Shown: positions 17,907-27,611, counted from the stretch's first letter. The stretch is DNA of 64,000 nt from Bacillus sp. FSL K6-3431 (GCF_038002605.1 NZ_JBBOCT010000001.1:3782001-3846000); one strand, 5' to 3'. Notes: generated from the letters alone by a model not told the origin. A program made the numbers and translations.

Positions 17907-17931
17907 GGTCAGGTTCAACTGAACCTGACCT
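17906..17931. terminator. Hairpin between the convergent DUF488 and ilvA genes
   Basis: AGGTCAGGTTCA pairs perfectly with TGAACCTGACCT across a two-base loop. Neither strand has a following T run, so termination by this hairpin alone is uncertain. Confidence 0.45.
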
Positions 17932-17937
17932 CTCACA

Positions 17938-19206
17938 TTATATAAGTAGATGGAATAATCTACTATCTTTATTAACCTCAGTATACGAGAAGCCTTTTTG
18001 ACTCATTCGCTCAACCAAGCCATCATAATCTTCTTTTCTTTTCAATTCAATCCCGACAAGTCCTGGACCGCTTTCTTTATTGTTCTTTTTCGTATATTCA
18101 AACGTAGTGATGTCATCATCAGGTCCGAGTACATCATCTAAAAATTCCCGCAATGCTCCGGAACGTTGTGGGAAATTGACGATGAAATAATACAGTAACC
18201 CTTCGTAAATCATCGACTTTTCTTTGATTTCCTGCATCCGGCCAATGTCATTATTTCCACCGCTGATGACACAAACGACAGACTTGCCTTTAATTTCGTC
18301 TTTATAAAAGTCAAGGGCAGCGATCGGCAGAGCACCTGCTGGTTCTGCAATGATAGCATGCTTATTATATAAATCTAAGATAGTTGTACATACTTTACCT
18401 TCTGGAACAAGCACAATATCATCTAAATATTTACGGCAAATATCATAATTGTTTTGGCCAACACACTTCACAGCTGCACCATCAACAAATTTATCAATCG
18501 CATCTAAAGCAAATACCCCTTTATTTTCAAATGCTGCTTTCATACTGCCAGCACCTGCTGGTTCCACACCAATCATACGTGTATGTGGGGAGACATTTTT
18601 AATATACGTGCTAATTCCAGACATGAGGCCGCCGCCGCCAATACTACCGAACACGAAATCAAGTGGTTCCTCTGTATCATTCATAATTTCCACCGCAACC
18701 GTACCTTGACCAGCGATGACATCTTGATCATCAAATGGATGAATAAAGATTCTACCTTCGCTTTCAGCACAGGCTGTCGCACTAATAGACGCATCATCAA
18801 AAGTATCACCAATTAAAACGATATCCACTTGATCTTTACCAAACATTTTTACTTGGTCTATTTTTTGTCTCGGAGTTGTTTGTGGCATGAAAATTTTCCC
18901 GTTAATTCCTAAATGGGCACAAGCAAATGCGACACCTTGCGCATGATTACCTGCACTCGCGCAAATAACACCTTTTTCAAGCGCCTCTTTTTCAATCATT
19001 TTTATTTTATAAAATGCCCCACGTAATTTAAAAGAACGTACATGTTGCAAATCTTCTCTTTTTACATAAATATGACAACCATATTGTTCAGATAATCGTT
19101 CATTTTTTTGCAAAGGTGTATGTACCACCAGATCTTTTAAACATTGATACGCAATTAAAATATCCTCTACATGCACAGTTTTTGTTTGCTCCTTTGTTTG
19201 ATTCAT
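17938..19206 (-). CDS. ilvA: Threonine ammonia-lyase (threonine dehydratase), biosynthetic
   Basis: A PLP enzyme that deaminates threonine to 2-oxobutyrate, the first step of isoleucine synthesis. The PLP lysine is in RSFKLRG (Lys60 from this start). NAGNHAQGVA-type residues (SAGNHAQGV), the glycine-rich phosphate loop SIGGGGLMSG and SGGNND follow. One C-terminal ACT-like regulatory domain (YFIVNFPQRSGALREFLDDV) is present. The length matches B. subtilis IlvA, including the ending LFHLLI. A GGAGG lies 2 bases before a GTG at 19218 and 14 bases before the ATG at 19206, so the start is uncertain. No T-box leader was recognised upstream. Confidence 0.93.
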   Translation of the reverse strand: MNQTKEQTKTVHVEDILIAYQCLKDLVVHTPLQKNERLSEQYGCHIYVKREDLQHVRSFKLRGAFYKIKMIEKEALEKGVICASAGNHAQGVAFACAHLGINGKIFMPQTTPRQKIDQVKMFGKDQVDIVLIGDTFDDASISATACAESEGRIFIHPFDDQDVIAGQGTVAVEIMNDTEEPLDFVFGSIGGGGLMSGISTYIKNVSPHTRMIGVEPAGAGSMKAAFENKGVFALDAIDKFVDGAAVKCVGQNNYDICRKYLDDIVLVPEGKVCTTILDLYNKHAIIAEPAGALPIAALDFYKDEIKGKSVVCVISGGNNDIGRMQEIKEKSMIYEGLLYYFIVNFPQRSGALREFLDDVLGPDDDITTFEYTKKNNKESGPGLVGIELKRKEDYDGLVERMSQKGFSYTEVNKDSRLFHLLI

Positions 19207-19218
19207 GGCGTTAATCAC

Positions 19219-19641
19219 TACCTCCGCTCTCTTATAAACATTTCTACATTATAACATGAAAGGAAGACAAACATCAAAGGAATATTCAAAATATTTGGTG
19301 GTAATATGGTTACCTTTAGATCTAAACGTACGTTATTAGCTATTTCGCCGAAAATAAGCTTGCATATGTAACGAAAGATTCAATTTTCAAGTGCAATATG
19401 ACCACTGCGGTTCGGAGAAATCTTGTGAGGGAGAATACACAGTTATTGTCTTAAAAATAGAAGACTTTTAATAGAATTAATGGTGAAATAATTGTTGCGG
19501 AAAAAATAAGACTATAATATAATCACAGGTATAAGAATATTAAGACTAATAGAAACTCTGTTTTAAATAGTTATTTTCAGCAGTGGAGAAAATAAAGAAG
19601 AAGTATTTCTTTATTACTAAAACGCTCGTTGATTTGGTAGT
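19219..19641. other. Intergenic region between ilvA and the isomerase-like gene
   Basis: About 420 bases with no supported gene. I looked for a T-box antiterminator sequence on the minus strand in front of ilvA and did not find one. The only clear element is the palindrome just to the right (19642-19666). Confidence 0.4.
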
Positions 19642-19666
19642 AATTATTAACATGGTGTTAATAATT
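19642..19666. promoter_or_regulatory. Perfect 11-bp inverted repeat, candidate operator
   Basis: AATTATTAACA and TGTTAATAATT are perfect inverse complements around TGG. The site lies 63 bases upstream of the isomerase-like gene and has the size of a dimeric repressor operator. The ROK-type regulator at 20883-22037 is a candidate ligand by proximity only. Confidence 0.5.
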
Positions 19667-19728
19667 TATGAGATTGCTGTTTCATATCAATAATGGAGTA
19701 GATAAAACATAAAAAGGAGTGGGGAATA

Positions 19729-20601
19729 ATGAAATTAGGATTAAGTACATATAGTTTGGTGAGAGAATTGAGAGATGAAAAAATGACAGTGTTGGATGTC
19801 ATTCAATGGATTGCGGACAATGGTGGGGAACATATGGAGATTGTCCCATATGGTTTTACTGTCGTAGATAATGAAGAATTGGCTGACCAAATTAAGGAGA
19901 AGGCTGCCGAAGTCGGGATTGAATTATCTGCCTACTCATTGCCGGCCAATTTCGTTCAGGAGACAGAAGAAGCATTCTTAGAGGAAGTGGAGCGTCTTAA
20001 AAAGCATGTAGATATTGTGAACCGAATGGGTATAAAAATTATGCGCCATGATGTAACAGCGTTTACACTACCGCCGGAGGATAGGACGATTCACTATTTT
20101 GATAAGCATTTTTCGAAATTGGTTAGAGGTAGTCAATTGCTTGCTGATTATGCAGTGCAATTCGGCATTACGACTACGATCGAGAACCATGGCTTTAATG
20201 TACAAACGAGTGACCGTGTACAACGTGTTATTCATGCTGTAGATCGCGAAAACTTCAAAACGACATTGGATGTGGGGAATTTCCTTTGTATCGACGAAGA
20301 GCCACTAGTTGGAGTTAAAAAGAATCTTAAATATGCAGCAACGGTTCATTTTAAAGATTTTTATATTCGCCCGTATTATGAGAATCCAGGTGGCGGTGAT
20401 TGGTTCCGTACGGTGAATGATAACTATTTGCGTGGAGCTATTGTTGGACATGGAGATATTAATATTCGTGAAATTGTAAAGCTGGTGAAAAACTCTGGAT
20501 ATGATGGTTATTTAACTGTGGAATTCGAAGGAATGGAAGAGTGCAAACTCGGTTCAAAAATAGGTATGGATAATGTAAGAAGATTTTGGCATGAAGTATA
20601 A
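19729..20601 (+). CDS. Sugar phosphate isomerase/epimerase-like TIM-barrel protein
   Basis: A 290-residue xylose isomerase-like (AP_endonuc_2) barrel. Metal-binding acidic and His residues are visible in HMEIVPYGF, TTIENHGFN, TTLDVGNF, VHFKDFY and TVEFEG, spaced as in IolE/hydroxypyruvate isomerase-type proteins. ATG at 19729 follows AAAGGAGTGGGG. No signal peptide. The exact sugar is unknown. It is monocistronic, with a possible operator upstream and a ROK regulator 281 bases downstream on the same strand. Confidence 0.82.
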   Translation: MKLGLSTYSLVRELRDEKMTVLDVIQWIADNGGEHMEIVPYGFTVVDNEELADQIKEKAAEVGIELSAYSLPANFVQETEEAFLEEVERLKKHVDIVNRMGIKIMRHDVTAFTLPPEDRTIHYFDKHFSKLVRGSQLLADYAVQFGITTTIENHGFNVQTSDRVQRVIHAVDRENFKTTLDVGNFLCIDEEPLVGVKKNLKYAATVHFKDFYIRPYYENPGGGDWFRTVNDNYLRGAIVGHGDINIREIVKLVKNSGYDGYLTVEFEGMEECKLGSKIGMDNVRRFWHEV

Positions 20602-20882
20602 TTCCATTTAACATGGGATAGTTGTTTAGTATTGCGCTGAATAATGAAAGCTTGAACTCGCTTAATCAATTCCCTTAACAGCGAAGCGTTTATGATTGAA
20701 ACCGTGCAATTACTTCATCTCACACTATAGTGTACTTAGGTATTTTCAGCTGATAAAGGGATGATACTTTTATCGAAAAGAATTGGCATTCATTTGGATT
20801 TAACTTATTATAAGAATGCTGGGAATTTGTGTGATTTTGATCAAATGATTCTTGAGGGAACTTGATTAGGAGCGAGCTTAAA

Positions 20883-22037
20883 ATGGAAAAGCAAGACCAA
20901 GTTTTAATGAAAAAGCAAAATAAAAACCTTGTTCTAGATATTGTTAAACAGAAAGCGCCGATATCTAGAATCAGTATCGCTAAGGCAACTGGTATGAGTC
21001 CGACCTCGATAACGAGAATTGTCAATGAGTTATCTGAGCAGGGATTCGTGAGAGAGACGACACTTGTAACTTCTGGCGTCGGTAGAAGAGCAACATTACT
21101 AGATGTAGATAAAGATGTTTTATATACAATAGGTGTAGAATTAGATAAATCTCTTATAAAAATAGGTATCGTTAACTATGTTGGTGAGATTGTAGTGATC
21201 CAAAGCTTAAAACATGAAAACATAGAGACATATGAAGAAACCCTACATAAATTGTCTCAGAATATAATGGGGCTTATTGATAATTATGCAATTCGACCTC
21301 AGAAAGTAATTGGAATAGCAGTGGGATTACCAGGGTTCATTGATTATAAAAATGGCATAGTCAAAATATCTGACCAACTTAAATGGAAGGATGTACACTT
21401 TGCTGAGGACTTAAAAAAACTTACCTCAATAGATGTCATTATTGATAATGAATTGAAGATGAAGGTAGTTGCGGAGAGTACCGTTGGTAAGGCAATGAAT
21501 TCGCAGAACGCTATACTATTAGGGATCGGTTCTGGAATTGGTACTGCAATTATACTTAATGGAGAAATTGTTCGTGGAGAGTCAAACAATGCAGGGGAGA
21601 TTGGGCACACTATCGTTGACCCTACAGGCAATGTTTGCAATTGCGGTAAGATTGGTTGTCTTGCTACATATATATCAGAAGGCGCTATTTTGGCTGATAG
21701 TAAAAAAGTAAAAGAAATAGATTCTATTCAGGATGTGTTCAGTTCATATCGGAAAAAGGAAGCATGGGCGCTTAATATCCTCGATAGGGCAGCAACATAT
21801 TTATCAGTCGCGATTAGCAATATATTATGTCTCTATAATCCCGAAGTCATTGTCCTGAGTGGCGATACGATCGAGAATTTACCGGAAATGAAGGAAATGA
21901 TCGAACAGAAATGTGAATTATATATTTGGGAACCACTGAAAGATAGTGCAAGAATCGTATATTCTGATTTAGGTGAAAGTGGAGTAGTGTTAGGTGCGGC
22001 TATCCAAGCACAAAATAAGTTATTAAATTTAAAATAG
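20883..22037 (+). CDS. ROK-family transcriptional regulator (NagC/XylR type)
   Basis: A 384-residue repressor-type ROK protein. A winged helix-turn-helix (about residues 15-60, ISIAKATGMSPTSITRIVN) is fused to a ROK sugar-binding domain. That domain contains GIGSGIGTA, NAGEIGH and the zinc-type motif CNCGKIGCLA. ATG at 20883 follows AGGAG at 20867-20871; an in-frame TTG at 20862 has no ribosome-binding site. It probably senses a sugar and may control the isomerase-like gene upstream or the chbG/symporter genes downstream. Confidence 0.87.
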   Translation: MEKQDQVLMKKQNKNLVLDIVKQKAPISRISIAKATGMSPTSITRIVNELSEQGFVRETTLVTSGVGRRATLLDVDKDVLYTIGVELDKSLIKIGIVNYVGEIVVIQSLKHENIETYEETLHKLSQNIMGLIDNYAIRPQKVIGIAVGLPGFIDYKNGIVKISDQLKWKDVHFAEDLKKLTSIDVIIDNELKMKVVAESTVGKAMNSQNAILLGIGSGIGTAIILNGEIVRGESNNAGEIGHTIVDPTGNVCNCGKIGCLATYISEGAILADSKKVKEIDSIQDVFSSYRKKEAWALNILDRAATYLSVAISNILCLYNPEVIVLSGDTIENLPEMKEMIEQKCELYIWEPLKDSARIVYSDLGESGVVLGAAIQAQNKLLNLK

Positions 22038-22067
22038 AAATTTTTCATGAAAAGGAAGTAATGTAAA

Positions 22068-23066
22068 GTGGAGCTTCAATCATTAATTGCAGAAAACAGG
22101 AATGGGATAGTTGAGAATATTCATCATGGATTAATTTGTGGTGTAAATGATCAGTTGCAACCAATCTATCATGTTGGAAATGAAGATCAATATGTATACT
22201 TTCGTTCGGCAGCAAAGCCTATTCAAGCAATTCCTTTATTTTTAACAAAGATTATATCTAAATATAATCTAACAGATGAAGAGGCAGCATTATTTACCGC
22301 CTCTCAAAGAGGGGAATCCTATCATATCTCCGGTTTAGAATCTTTATTAAAAAAGCTGCCTGTAAAAGAAGAAGAGTTATTTTGCGCGGCAGCCCTTCCC
22401 TTAAACGAAGGACCTAAAGAGGAAATGCTCCGAAATAATAAGGTGAAAAGAAGACTTTATCATAATTGTGCAGGTAAGCATTTAGGATTTTTAACAGTAT
22501 GCCATGAACTCGGTTATCCTAAAGAAGGATATTGGGAATTAGATCATCCCTTACAGCAACATATCATTGAAGTTCTTTCCATGTTAGCTGAAGTCCCAGT
22601 ATCAAAGATCAAAACGGGAATTGATGGCTGTGGTGTGCCGGTTTTCGCAATCCCATTAAAAAATATGGCGATCACCTATTTAAAATTAGCCTGTCCCGAC
22701 TTAATTGCGGATGAACAAATAAAGCAAGCTGTAATAAAGATGTCCCAAATCATGAATGATCATTCTAACATCGTTGCATCAGAGGATTTTATCTGTTCCA
22801 TCTTATTAAAGGACAATAATATCATCGCTAAAGGTGGTGCGCAGGGTGTTTACTGCTTCGGCTTGAAAAAGGAAAGAATCGCATTCGCATTAAAAGTACT
22901 AAGTGGTTCTGAAGCTGTATGGCCGAATGTGATAGCATCCATTCTCGAACAAATCGACTATAGTAATAAACAAACAATCGAGGCTATAAAGGCATTAAGA
23001 CCAGCTGTAGTTAAAAATGACGCAGGTGTTGTAGTGGGAGAAATTGAGACGACATTTTTGTTGTAA
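22068..23066 (+). CDS. L-asparaginase, Rhizobium etli AnsA type (COG4448)
   Basis: A 332-residue asparaginase of the R. etli ReAII/ReAV fold, unrelated to E. coli type I/II enzymes. The Ser-x-x-Lys pair is Ser47/Lys50 in FRSAAK. The metal site is Cys134 and Lys137 in NCAGKH plus Cys188 in GIDGCGVP, each one residue from the positions recalled for ReAV. It would hydrolyse asparagine to aspartate and ammonia in the cytoplasm. GTG at 22068 follows AAAAGGAAG. It starts 30 bases after the ROK regulator, so co-transcription is likely. Confidence 0.88.
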   Translation: MELQSLIAENRNGIVENIHHGLICGVNDQLQPIYHVGNEDQYVYFRSAAKPIQAIPLFLTKIISKYNLTDEEAALFTASQRGESYHISGLESLLKKLPVKEEELFCAAALPLNEGPKEEMLRNNKVKRRLYHNCAGKHLGFLTVCHELGYPKEGYWELDHPLQQHIIEVLSMLAEVPVSKIKTGIDGCGVPVFAIPLKNMAITYLKLACPDLIADEQIKQAVIKMSQIMNDHSNIVASEDFICSILLKDNNIIAKGGAQGVYCFGLKKERIAFALKVLSGSEAVWPNVIASILEQIDYSNKQTIEAIKALRPAVVKNDAGVVVGEIETTFLL

Positions 23067-23120
23067 TCAGCTTTTGAATAAGCTAGTAGTGAGAAACTGA
23101 ATAAGTATATTCGACAAGAT

Positions 23121-23166
23121 GCCTGCCAATCAAGATAGATATTATCATTGAGGCAGGCGTTTTTTT
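23121..23166 (+). terminator. Terminator after the asparaginase gene
   Basis: GCCTGCC (23121-23127) pairs with GGCAGGC (23152-23158), followed by a run of Ts. The loop is about 24 bases and partly self-complementary. Confidence 0.75.
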
Positions 23167-23447
23167 ACATATAAATATATTAAGCTGGCCTTCGATTCTG
23201 CCAATTAAACAGTAGTATCTATTTGTATAATCATTACAAAAAACAGTTGCTCCAGTTTTAGGTTAAGTAACAGAAGCCACTTTCCCTCGGTCTGGTTCCT
23301 AATAGGGATTCGCTGGTCTAACTAGTGAAGTTGTTTTATAGTAGAATTGACAGGAAATTCTTAACTAGTACCATGATGAATTATTAAATCAATGCTAGGG
23401 ATATAATAAAATAATTACGCCATATTTGAAAAGGAAAGGGATATCCT
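23167..23447. other. Intergenic region before the AraC-type regulator
   Basis: About 280 bases with no gene, strong repeat or clear promoter that I can support, apart from the AAAAGGAAAGG ribosome-binding site next to the following start. Confidence 0.4.
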
Positions 23448-24179
23448 ATGAAAAAACATGGGAAGACAGAAGGGAATGCATCGTTGAACAAGCAAGAAAT
23501 CATTGAAGATGGTCATAAGTTGAGAGATATATTACTTGATGCAATTGAACACGGGGATATAGATGCGGTAAATCAAAGTATGTCGAAGATGGGAGAAATT
23601 ATGAGCGACGATTCCTTTGATTTATTGAAAAGAAGTCCAGGAAATAAACTGCGATCTTATAAAAATTTCATGTTATCCCATAACACTCTTTATGGTCACT
23701 ACGCAGGAAAAGGCGGCTTAAGTGCTGTGCAGTCTCATTATATGACAGAAAAGTATGCCATCCTTATTGAGCATAGTGATACAATATCGCAACTTGAACA
23801 AATTCATATGAATTTGTTAAACGATTATTCTGATCCAACAATTCGATTTAAGTATAATGAGAACGCTACGATTGTAGTGAAAGCGGAGAATTATATTGCC
23901 ATGAACTTTGCTGAAGATATTTCAATTGAGGACATCGCTCAAAAAATACATGTCCATCCATCCCACTTAATGCGCTCGTTTAAGAAAGAAAAAGGGATAA
24001 CGATTAGTCATTTTCGAAATCAAAGAAGAATAAAGGAGGCAAAAGAACTCCTTGCCTATTCAAGTCTTTCAATGACTGATATTGCTTTCATTGTCGGTTT
24101 TACCAGCTCCCAGTATTTTTCTAGGATTTTCAAGAAAGAAGAAGGGATGACACCAATTGAGTTTAAAAGAAATAATTAA
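23448..24179 (+). CDS. AraC-family transcriptional regulator
   Basis: A 243-residue regulator with two C-terminal helix-turn-helix motifs (about residues 145-240). The first includes SIEDIAQKIHVHPSHLMRSFKKEKG, in full agreement with AraC spacing. The second ends in the signature FTSSQYFSRIFKKEEGMTPIEF. The N-terminal part is helical and lacks an obvious cupin sensor. ATG at 23448 follows AAAAGGAAAGGG. It precedes the chbG/symporter pair on the same strand and is a candidate regulator of it. Confidence 0.88.
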   Translation: MKKHGKTEGNASLNKQEIIEDGHKLRDILLDAIEHGDIDAVNQSMSKMGEIMSDDSFDLLKRSPGNKLRSYKNFMLSHNTLYGHYAGKGGLSAVQSHYMTEKYAILIEHSDTISQLEQIHMNLLNDYSDPTIRFKYNENATIVVKAENYIAMNFAEDISIEDIAQKIHVHPSHLMRSFKKEKGITISHFRNQRRIKEAKELLAYSSLSMTDIAFIVGFTSSQYFSRIFKKEEGMTPIEFKRNN

Positions 24180-24554
24180 AAAGTTTTCTTGTTCAGCAAT
24201 AAGTGAATTAGGAGGCTTTTTTATTTTGTTTGCAATTCAATTCTACAGCATTTACTCTAAATGCAATTATAGTACAAAAAATTGCTATATTACTGCAAAA
24301 TTATTAGGGGAATCGATTGTATAATTGTTTTTAGATACTTAAATATAGCGCTTACAGTATTCGAAGGGCGACTTATTAAGGGTAAATTGATATTGAAAAA
24401 ATTAGTTAGGATCGATGCGTAATAATTAATTTGTTGGGTAACCAAATTTTGGAATAGAAAGTGAACTCATAAGGAGAAAAATGAGAGGAAGAGTCTCACT
24501 TGAGGTTTTCTGATGTAGTAAGCAAGCAGTCGAATAATTACTATTTTGCTGTAA
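24180..24554. other. Intergenic region upstream of the ChbG-type gene
   Basis: About 375 bases with no supported gene. The region is AT-rich and contains only weak inverted repeats. The cre site at its right end is the one clear signal. Confidence 0.4.
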
Positions 24555-24569
24555 TTGTAAGCGGTAGCT
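24555..24569 (+). promoter_or_regulatory. CcpA cre site upstream of the ChbG-type gene
   Basis: TTGTAAGCGGTAGCT matches every defined position of the degenerate cre consensus WTGNAANCGNWNNCW. It lies 28 bases before the start codon, where CcpA binding would block transcription under glucose-rich conditions. Confidence 0.65.
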
Positions 24570-24596
24570 TTCGAAAAAAGATCAGGAGGAATTTAT

Positions 24597-25511
24597 ATGA
24601 CAATGAATCCAATTCTTAGGAAAATGGGGTTTTCAGAGAATGATAAGGTATTAATTGTACATGCCGATGATGTGGGGATCACTCAGTCATCCGTTGATGC
24701 CTTTTTAGAATTACTTGATTTTGGAACAATCTCTTGTGGGTCTACAATGGTTCCTTGTCCATGGTTCCCAGAAGTAGCGAGGAAATTTAGGGAAAGTCCA
24801 GAATTAGATCTGGGGCTTCACTTGACCTTAAATTGCGAATATGAAACCTATCGATGGCGGCCAATTTCTACAACAAGTCAGGAATCAGGAATGATCGACG
24901 AAAATGGTTATTTTAAGCAAGATAAACTAGAAGTAATGGAAACTGCTGACCCGAAAAGTATTGAACAAGAGATTGAAGCACAGTTAAAAGTAGCGCTTAA
25001 TTTAGGAGTGAAACCGACCCATGTCGATTCACATTCTGGCACACTTTGGTCGGCTAAATTCATGGATTCATATATTAACTTTTATAAGAATCATCAAGTT
25101 TTACCTGTTGTGTTTAATCCTAGCGATAATAAGGATCCTATCATGCAAAGCGTGATGAATACTTTTAATGTTTCATCTGAAAAAGTAAATGATTTTGCTG
25201 CAACAGGTCTGCCTGTTGTTGATAGTATTTCAGGTCTTCCAGTTGAGCATACGTATGATTTAAATGATCGTCTAGATTTAGCAAAACTTATATTAGATGG
25301 TGTACAACCAGGTATGCTGACACATTTTGCCTTCCATCCGATGAAAGATACGCCTGAATCACGTGGCTTATTACGCTACTCTGATGGACGAATTGGAGAT
25401 TATGAGGTCTTTATGCAGAAAAAATTGAAAAACCATTTAAAAGATAGCGGAATTCAGCTTATAGGATATAAAGACATTATCAAATACATCGACGTCCATT
25501 CGTTAGTTTAA
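24597..25511 (+). CDS. ChbG/YdjC-family carbohydrate deacetylase
   Basis: A 304-residue member of the ChbG (YdjC) family, metal-dependent deacetylases of N-acetylated oligosaccharides. Metal and catalytic residues are in VHADDVG (His22, Asp24, Asp25), LGLHLTLN and THVDSHSG. The C-terminal LLRYSDGR segment is also typical. No signal peptide, so it acts on imported sugar. ATG at 24597 follows AGGAGG. The downstream symporter suggests that its substrate enters by cation symport. Confidence 0.85.
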   Translation: MTMNPILRKMGFSENDKVLIVHADDVGITQSSVDAFLELLDFGTISCGSTMVPCPWFPEVARKFRESPELDLGLHLTLNCEYETYRWRPISTTSQESGMIDENGYFKQDKLEVMETADPKSIEQEIEAQLKVALNLGVKPTHVDSHSGTLWSAKFMDSYINFYKNHQVLPVVFNPSDNKDPIMQSVMNTFNVSSEKVNDFAATGLPVVDSISGLPVEHTYDLNDRLDLAKLILDGVQPGMLTHFAFHPMKDTPESRGLLRYSDGRIGDYEVFMQKKLKNHLKDSGIQLIGYKDIIKYIDVHSLV

Positions 25512-25687
25512 AAGTGTTTAAGGGATGGATTAGGGCACAAAAAACAATATAAAACAACGAATTGTAAGATGAGGTTGATGTGAAAAGGGTGGCAATGTAT
25601 TTATATTATTTTTTAACATTATTGCAAGCGTATTCACAGAGCCAGGTGCCGTCGGAGTATGTATTTTATAATATCGGAGGTTACAAT

Positions 25688-27058
25688 ATGAAAACTAAAA
25701 AATTTGGTATTCGAGATCAAATTGGTTATATGTTAGGAGATGTTGGTGGAAGTTTCGTTAATTTATATATAAGTGCGTTTTTCCTTATATTTGCGACATA
25801 TGTTTTAGGTGTCAGCCCCTATTTTATGGGAACGTTATTTTTAGTCGCTCGCATATTCGATGCTTTCACAGATGTGATGATGGGAACTATTCCAGATCGT
25901 TGGACAATTGGAAAAAGCGGAGATAAGTTTTTGCCTTATATCAATATTTCAAAATGGTTATTAGCTGCTTCGTTGCTATTATCTTTCGCTGATGTATCTA
26001 ATTTTTCTTCAACCGTCATTCATATATGGGTCGTTGCTGTTTATCTTTTTTTTGGAATTGCCTATACAGCTGATTCGATTCCTTATGGTTCATTAGCTGC
26101 TGTTATTACAAATGACCCAATCGAACGGACTAAATTATCACGTGCTCGTGCCATTGGTGGAATGATTGTTGGGTTGGGTGCTTTATCATTTGTTCCTATG
26201 TTTATTTATGATAAGGCTGGAAACGTAATCCCAGAGGGCTTCTTTAATGTTGCGATCGTATTCAGTATTTTATCTCTTTTGTCATATACAGGATTAGTAA
26301 AATTAACAACAGAACGTATCCGTGAAGAAAAACCAGCTGGAGGATACGCTGACTATAAGTTTGTAGATGCATTAAAAGCAGTGTCCAAAAATAGACCATT
26401 AATTGGGATGATGGTTGCTTCGGTTGGCTCACTTATTATGATAAATGGTGTTACTCAATTAGCTGCAATTGTTTTTGCTGAATATTATCATATGCCATCA
26501 GCTTTTGCGATCAATTCTTTTATTAGTATATTTATTACAATGGTACTATTCTTCACTGTACCTAAACTTGTAGAAAAATTTAATAAAAGGAATTTGGTTA
26601 TTGCTACCGCTGCTTTCAGTTTAATTGCAACGACTCTATTAACTTTAGTTACTTTCGAAAATGTATATGTATTTATGGTTTTATACAATATAGCTACGAT
26701 TGGTTCGTCTGTTTTCGTCATGGTTGTTTGGGCGCTTGTCACAGATTGTTTAGACTATACAGAGCTTCAAACTGGAAAGCGCTACGATGGGACACTCTTT
26801 TCTATTTATTCATTCTCCAGAAAGGTAGGAATGGGTGTTGGTTCTGCAATTGGTAGTTATGCACTCGGCTGGGTTGGCTTTGTTTCAGGGGCTAAATCAC
26901 AAGCCCCAGAAGTTGCCCAAGGTGTGTTGAAAATGTACACTGGGATTCCAATTATTACGTTTCTTTTAATACTAATCGGGCTCGCTTTGATTTTTAATTT
27001 AAATAAAAATAAAACAGACGAAATGTATCTAACACTTGAAGAAAGAAGAGCATCTTAA
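25688..27058 (+). CDS. GPH-family sugar:cation symporter (MFS superfamily)
   Basis: A 456-residue, twelve-segment transporter of the glycoside-pentoside-hexuronide family. Typical features are GYMLGDVGGSF near the N-terminus, ARIFDAFTDVMMG with the conserved Asp residues in helix 2, and the central TERIREEK loop. ATG at 25688 follows ATCGGAGG at 25673-25680. The open frame extends back to 25580, but that extension (MKRVAMYLYYF...) lacks a ribosome-binding site and does not resemble the family. It probably imports the oligosaccharide handled by the ChbG-type enzyme. Confidence 0.88.
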   Translation: MKTKKFGIRDQIGYMLGDVGGSFVNLYISAFFLIFATYVLGVSPYFMGTLFLVARIFDAFTDVMMGTIPDRWTIGKSGDKFLPYINISKWLLAASLLLSFADVSNFSSTVIHIWVVAVYLFFGIAYTADSIPYGSLAAVITNDPIERTKLSRARAIGGMIVGLGALSFVPMFIYDKAGNVIPEGFFNVAIVFSILSLLSYTGLVKLTTERIREEKPAGGYADYKFVDALKAVSKNRPLIGMMVASVGSLIMINGVTQLAAIVFAEYYHMPSAFAINSFISIFITMVLFFTVPKLVEKFNKRNLVIATAAFSLIATTLLTLVTFENVYVFMVLYNIATIGSSVFVMVVWALVTDCLDYTELQTGKRYDGTLFSIYSFSRKVGMGVGSAIGSYALGWVGFVSGAKSQAPEVAQGVLKMYTGIPIITFLLILIGLALIFNLNKNKTDEMYLTLEERRAS

Positions 27059-27124
27059 AAAGGATATCCTTTAGGGGGTTCCTTATAATCTGAAATTATA
27101 AATTTAAATAGAAAAGGAGGCTTA

Positions 27125-27581
27125 CTTTTATCAGCATTTGTTGACGGACTTCTGCAACTGCCGGGTGGTTTTCTCAATGGGATTACATCACTTATTATTG
27201 ATCGTTTATTTGATAAATACGTACCCAAACACCTTCTAATCACAGGATTCACGATTACAATAATAATGGCATTTTTATTCACAAGAATATCCACAACTAC
27301 ATCTTAAATAATGCTTGTAGTTATCCACAGCTGTACGCTAATTGGAGTCGCTATGATTATGAATCCTAAACCAATTACCGAGAAAACTCTATCCAGATGT
27401 CGCAGCTGCCATTGTACTCTTCAACAAATAGCTGGAGCAATCGGAGCCGCCAGTGCTATCAAGTATTATGTCGGTGGGTCAAGAACAATATCTGGCAACA
27501 GCTACCTATCTGTCAAAATTAGCAGATGTTCAAAATGCATTCTTATTTGCATTAATTGCAGCTATCATTAAAAGGATATAG
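27125..27581 (+). pseudogene. Decayed MFS multidrug transporter (DHA2/EmrB type)
   Basis: Three frames together rebuild the second half of a fourteen-segment DHA2 transporter. The first fragment (27125-27307) reads SAFVDGLLQLPGGFLNGITS and LFDKYVPKHLLI, then stops. A second frame from about 27311 gives VVIHSCTLIGVAMIM and, after another shift, RKLYPD then TLQQIAGAIGAASAI. The last part (to 27581) reads LADVQNAFLFALIAAI. The N-terminal half is missing. An AGGAGG just before the fragment is probably coincidental. Confidence 0.75.
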
Positions 27582-27611
27582 ATTTAATCCTGTGGGTAAC
27601 CTCAGTAAATA

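Noticed and set aside
19219..19500. T-box leader upstream of ilvA
   Set aside because: I looked for the conserved T-box bulge and a terminator/antiterminator pair on the minus strand and did not find them.
25580..25687. N-terminal extension of the GPH symporter
   Set aside because: The extension lacks a ribosome-binding site and family similarity, while GGAGG precedes the ATG at 25688.
27055..27294. A 79-residue minus-strand open frame after the symporter
   Set aside because: The plus strand here encodes recognisable MFS transporter residues, so this frame is antisense to a pseudogene.
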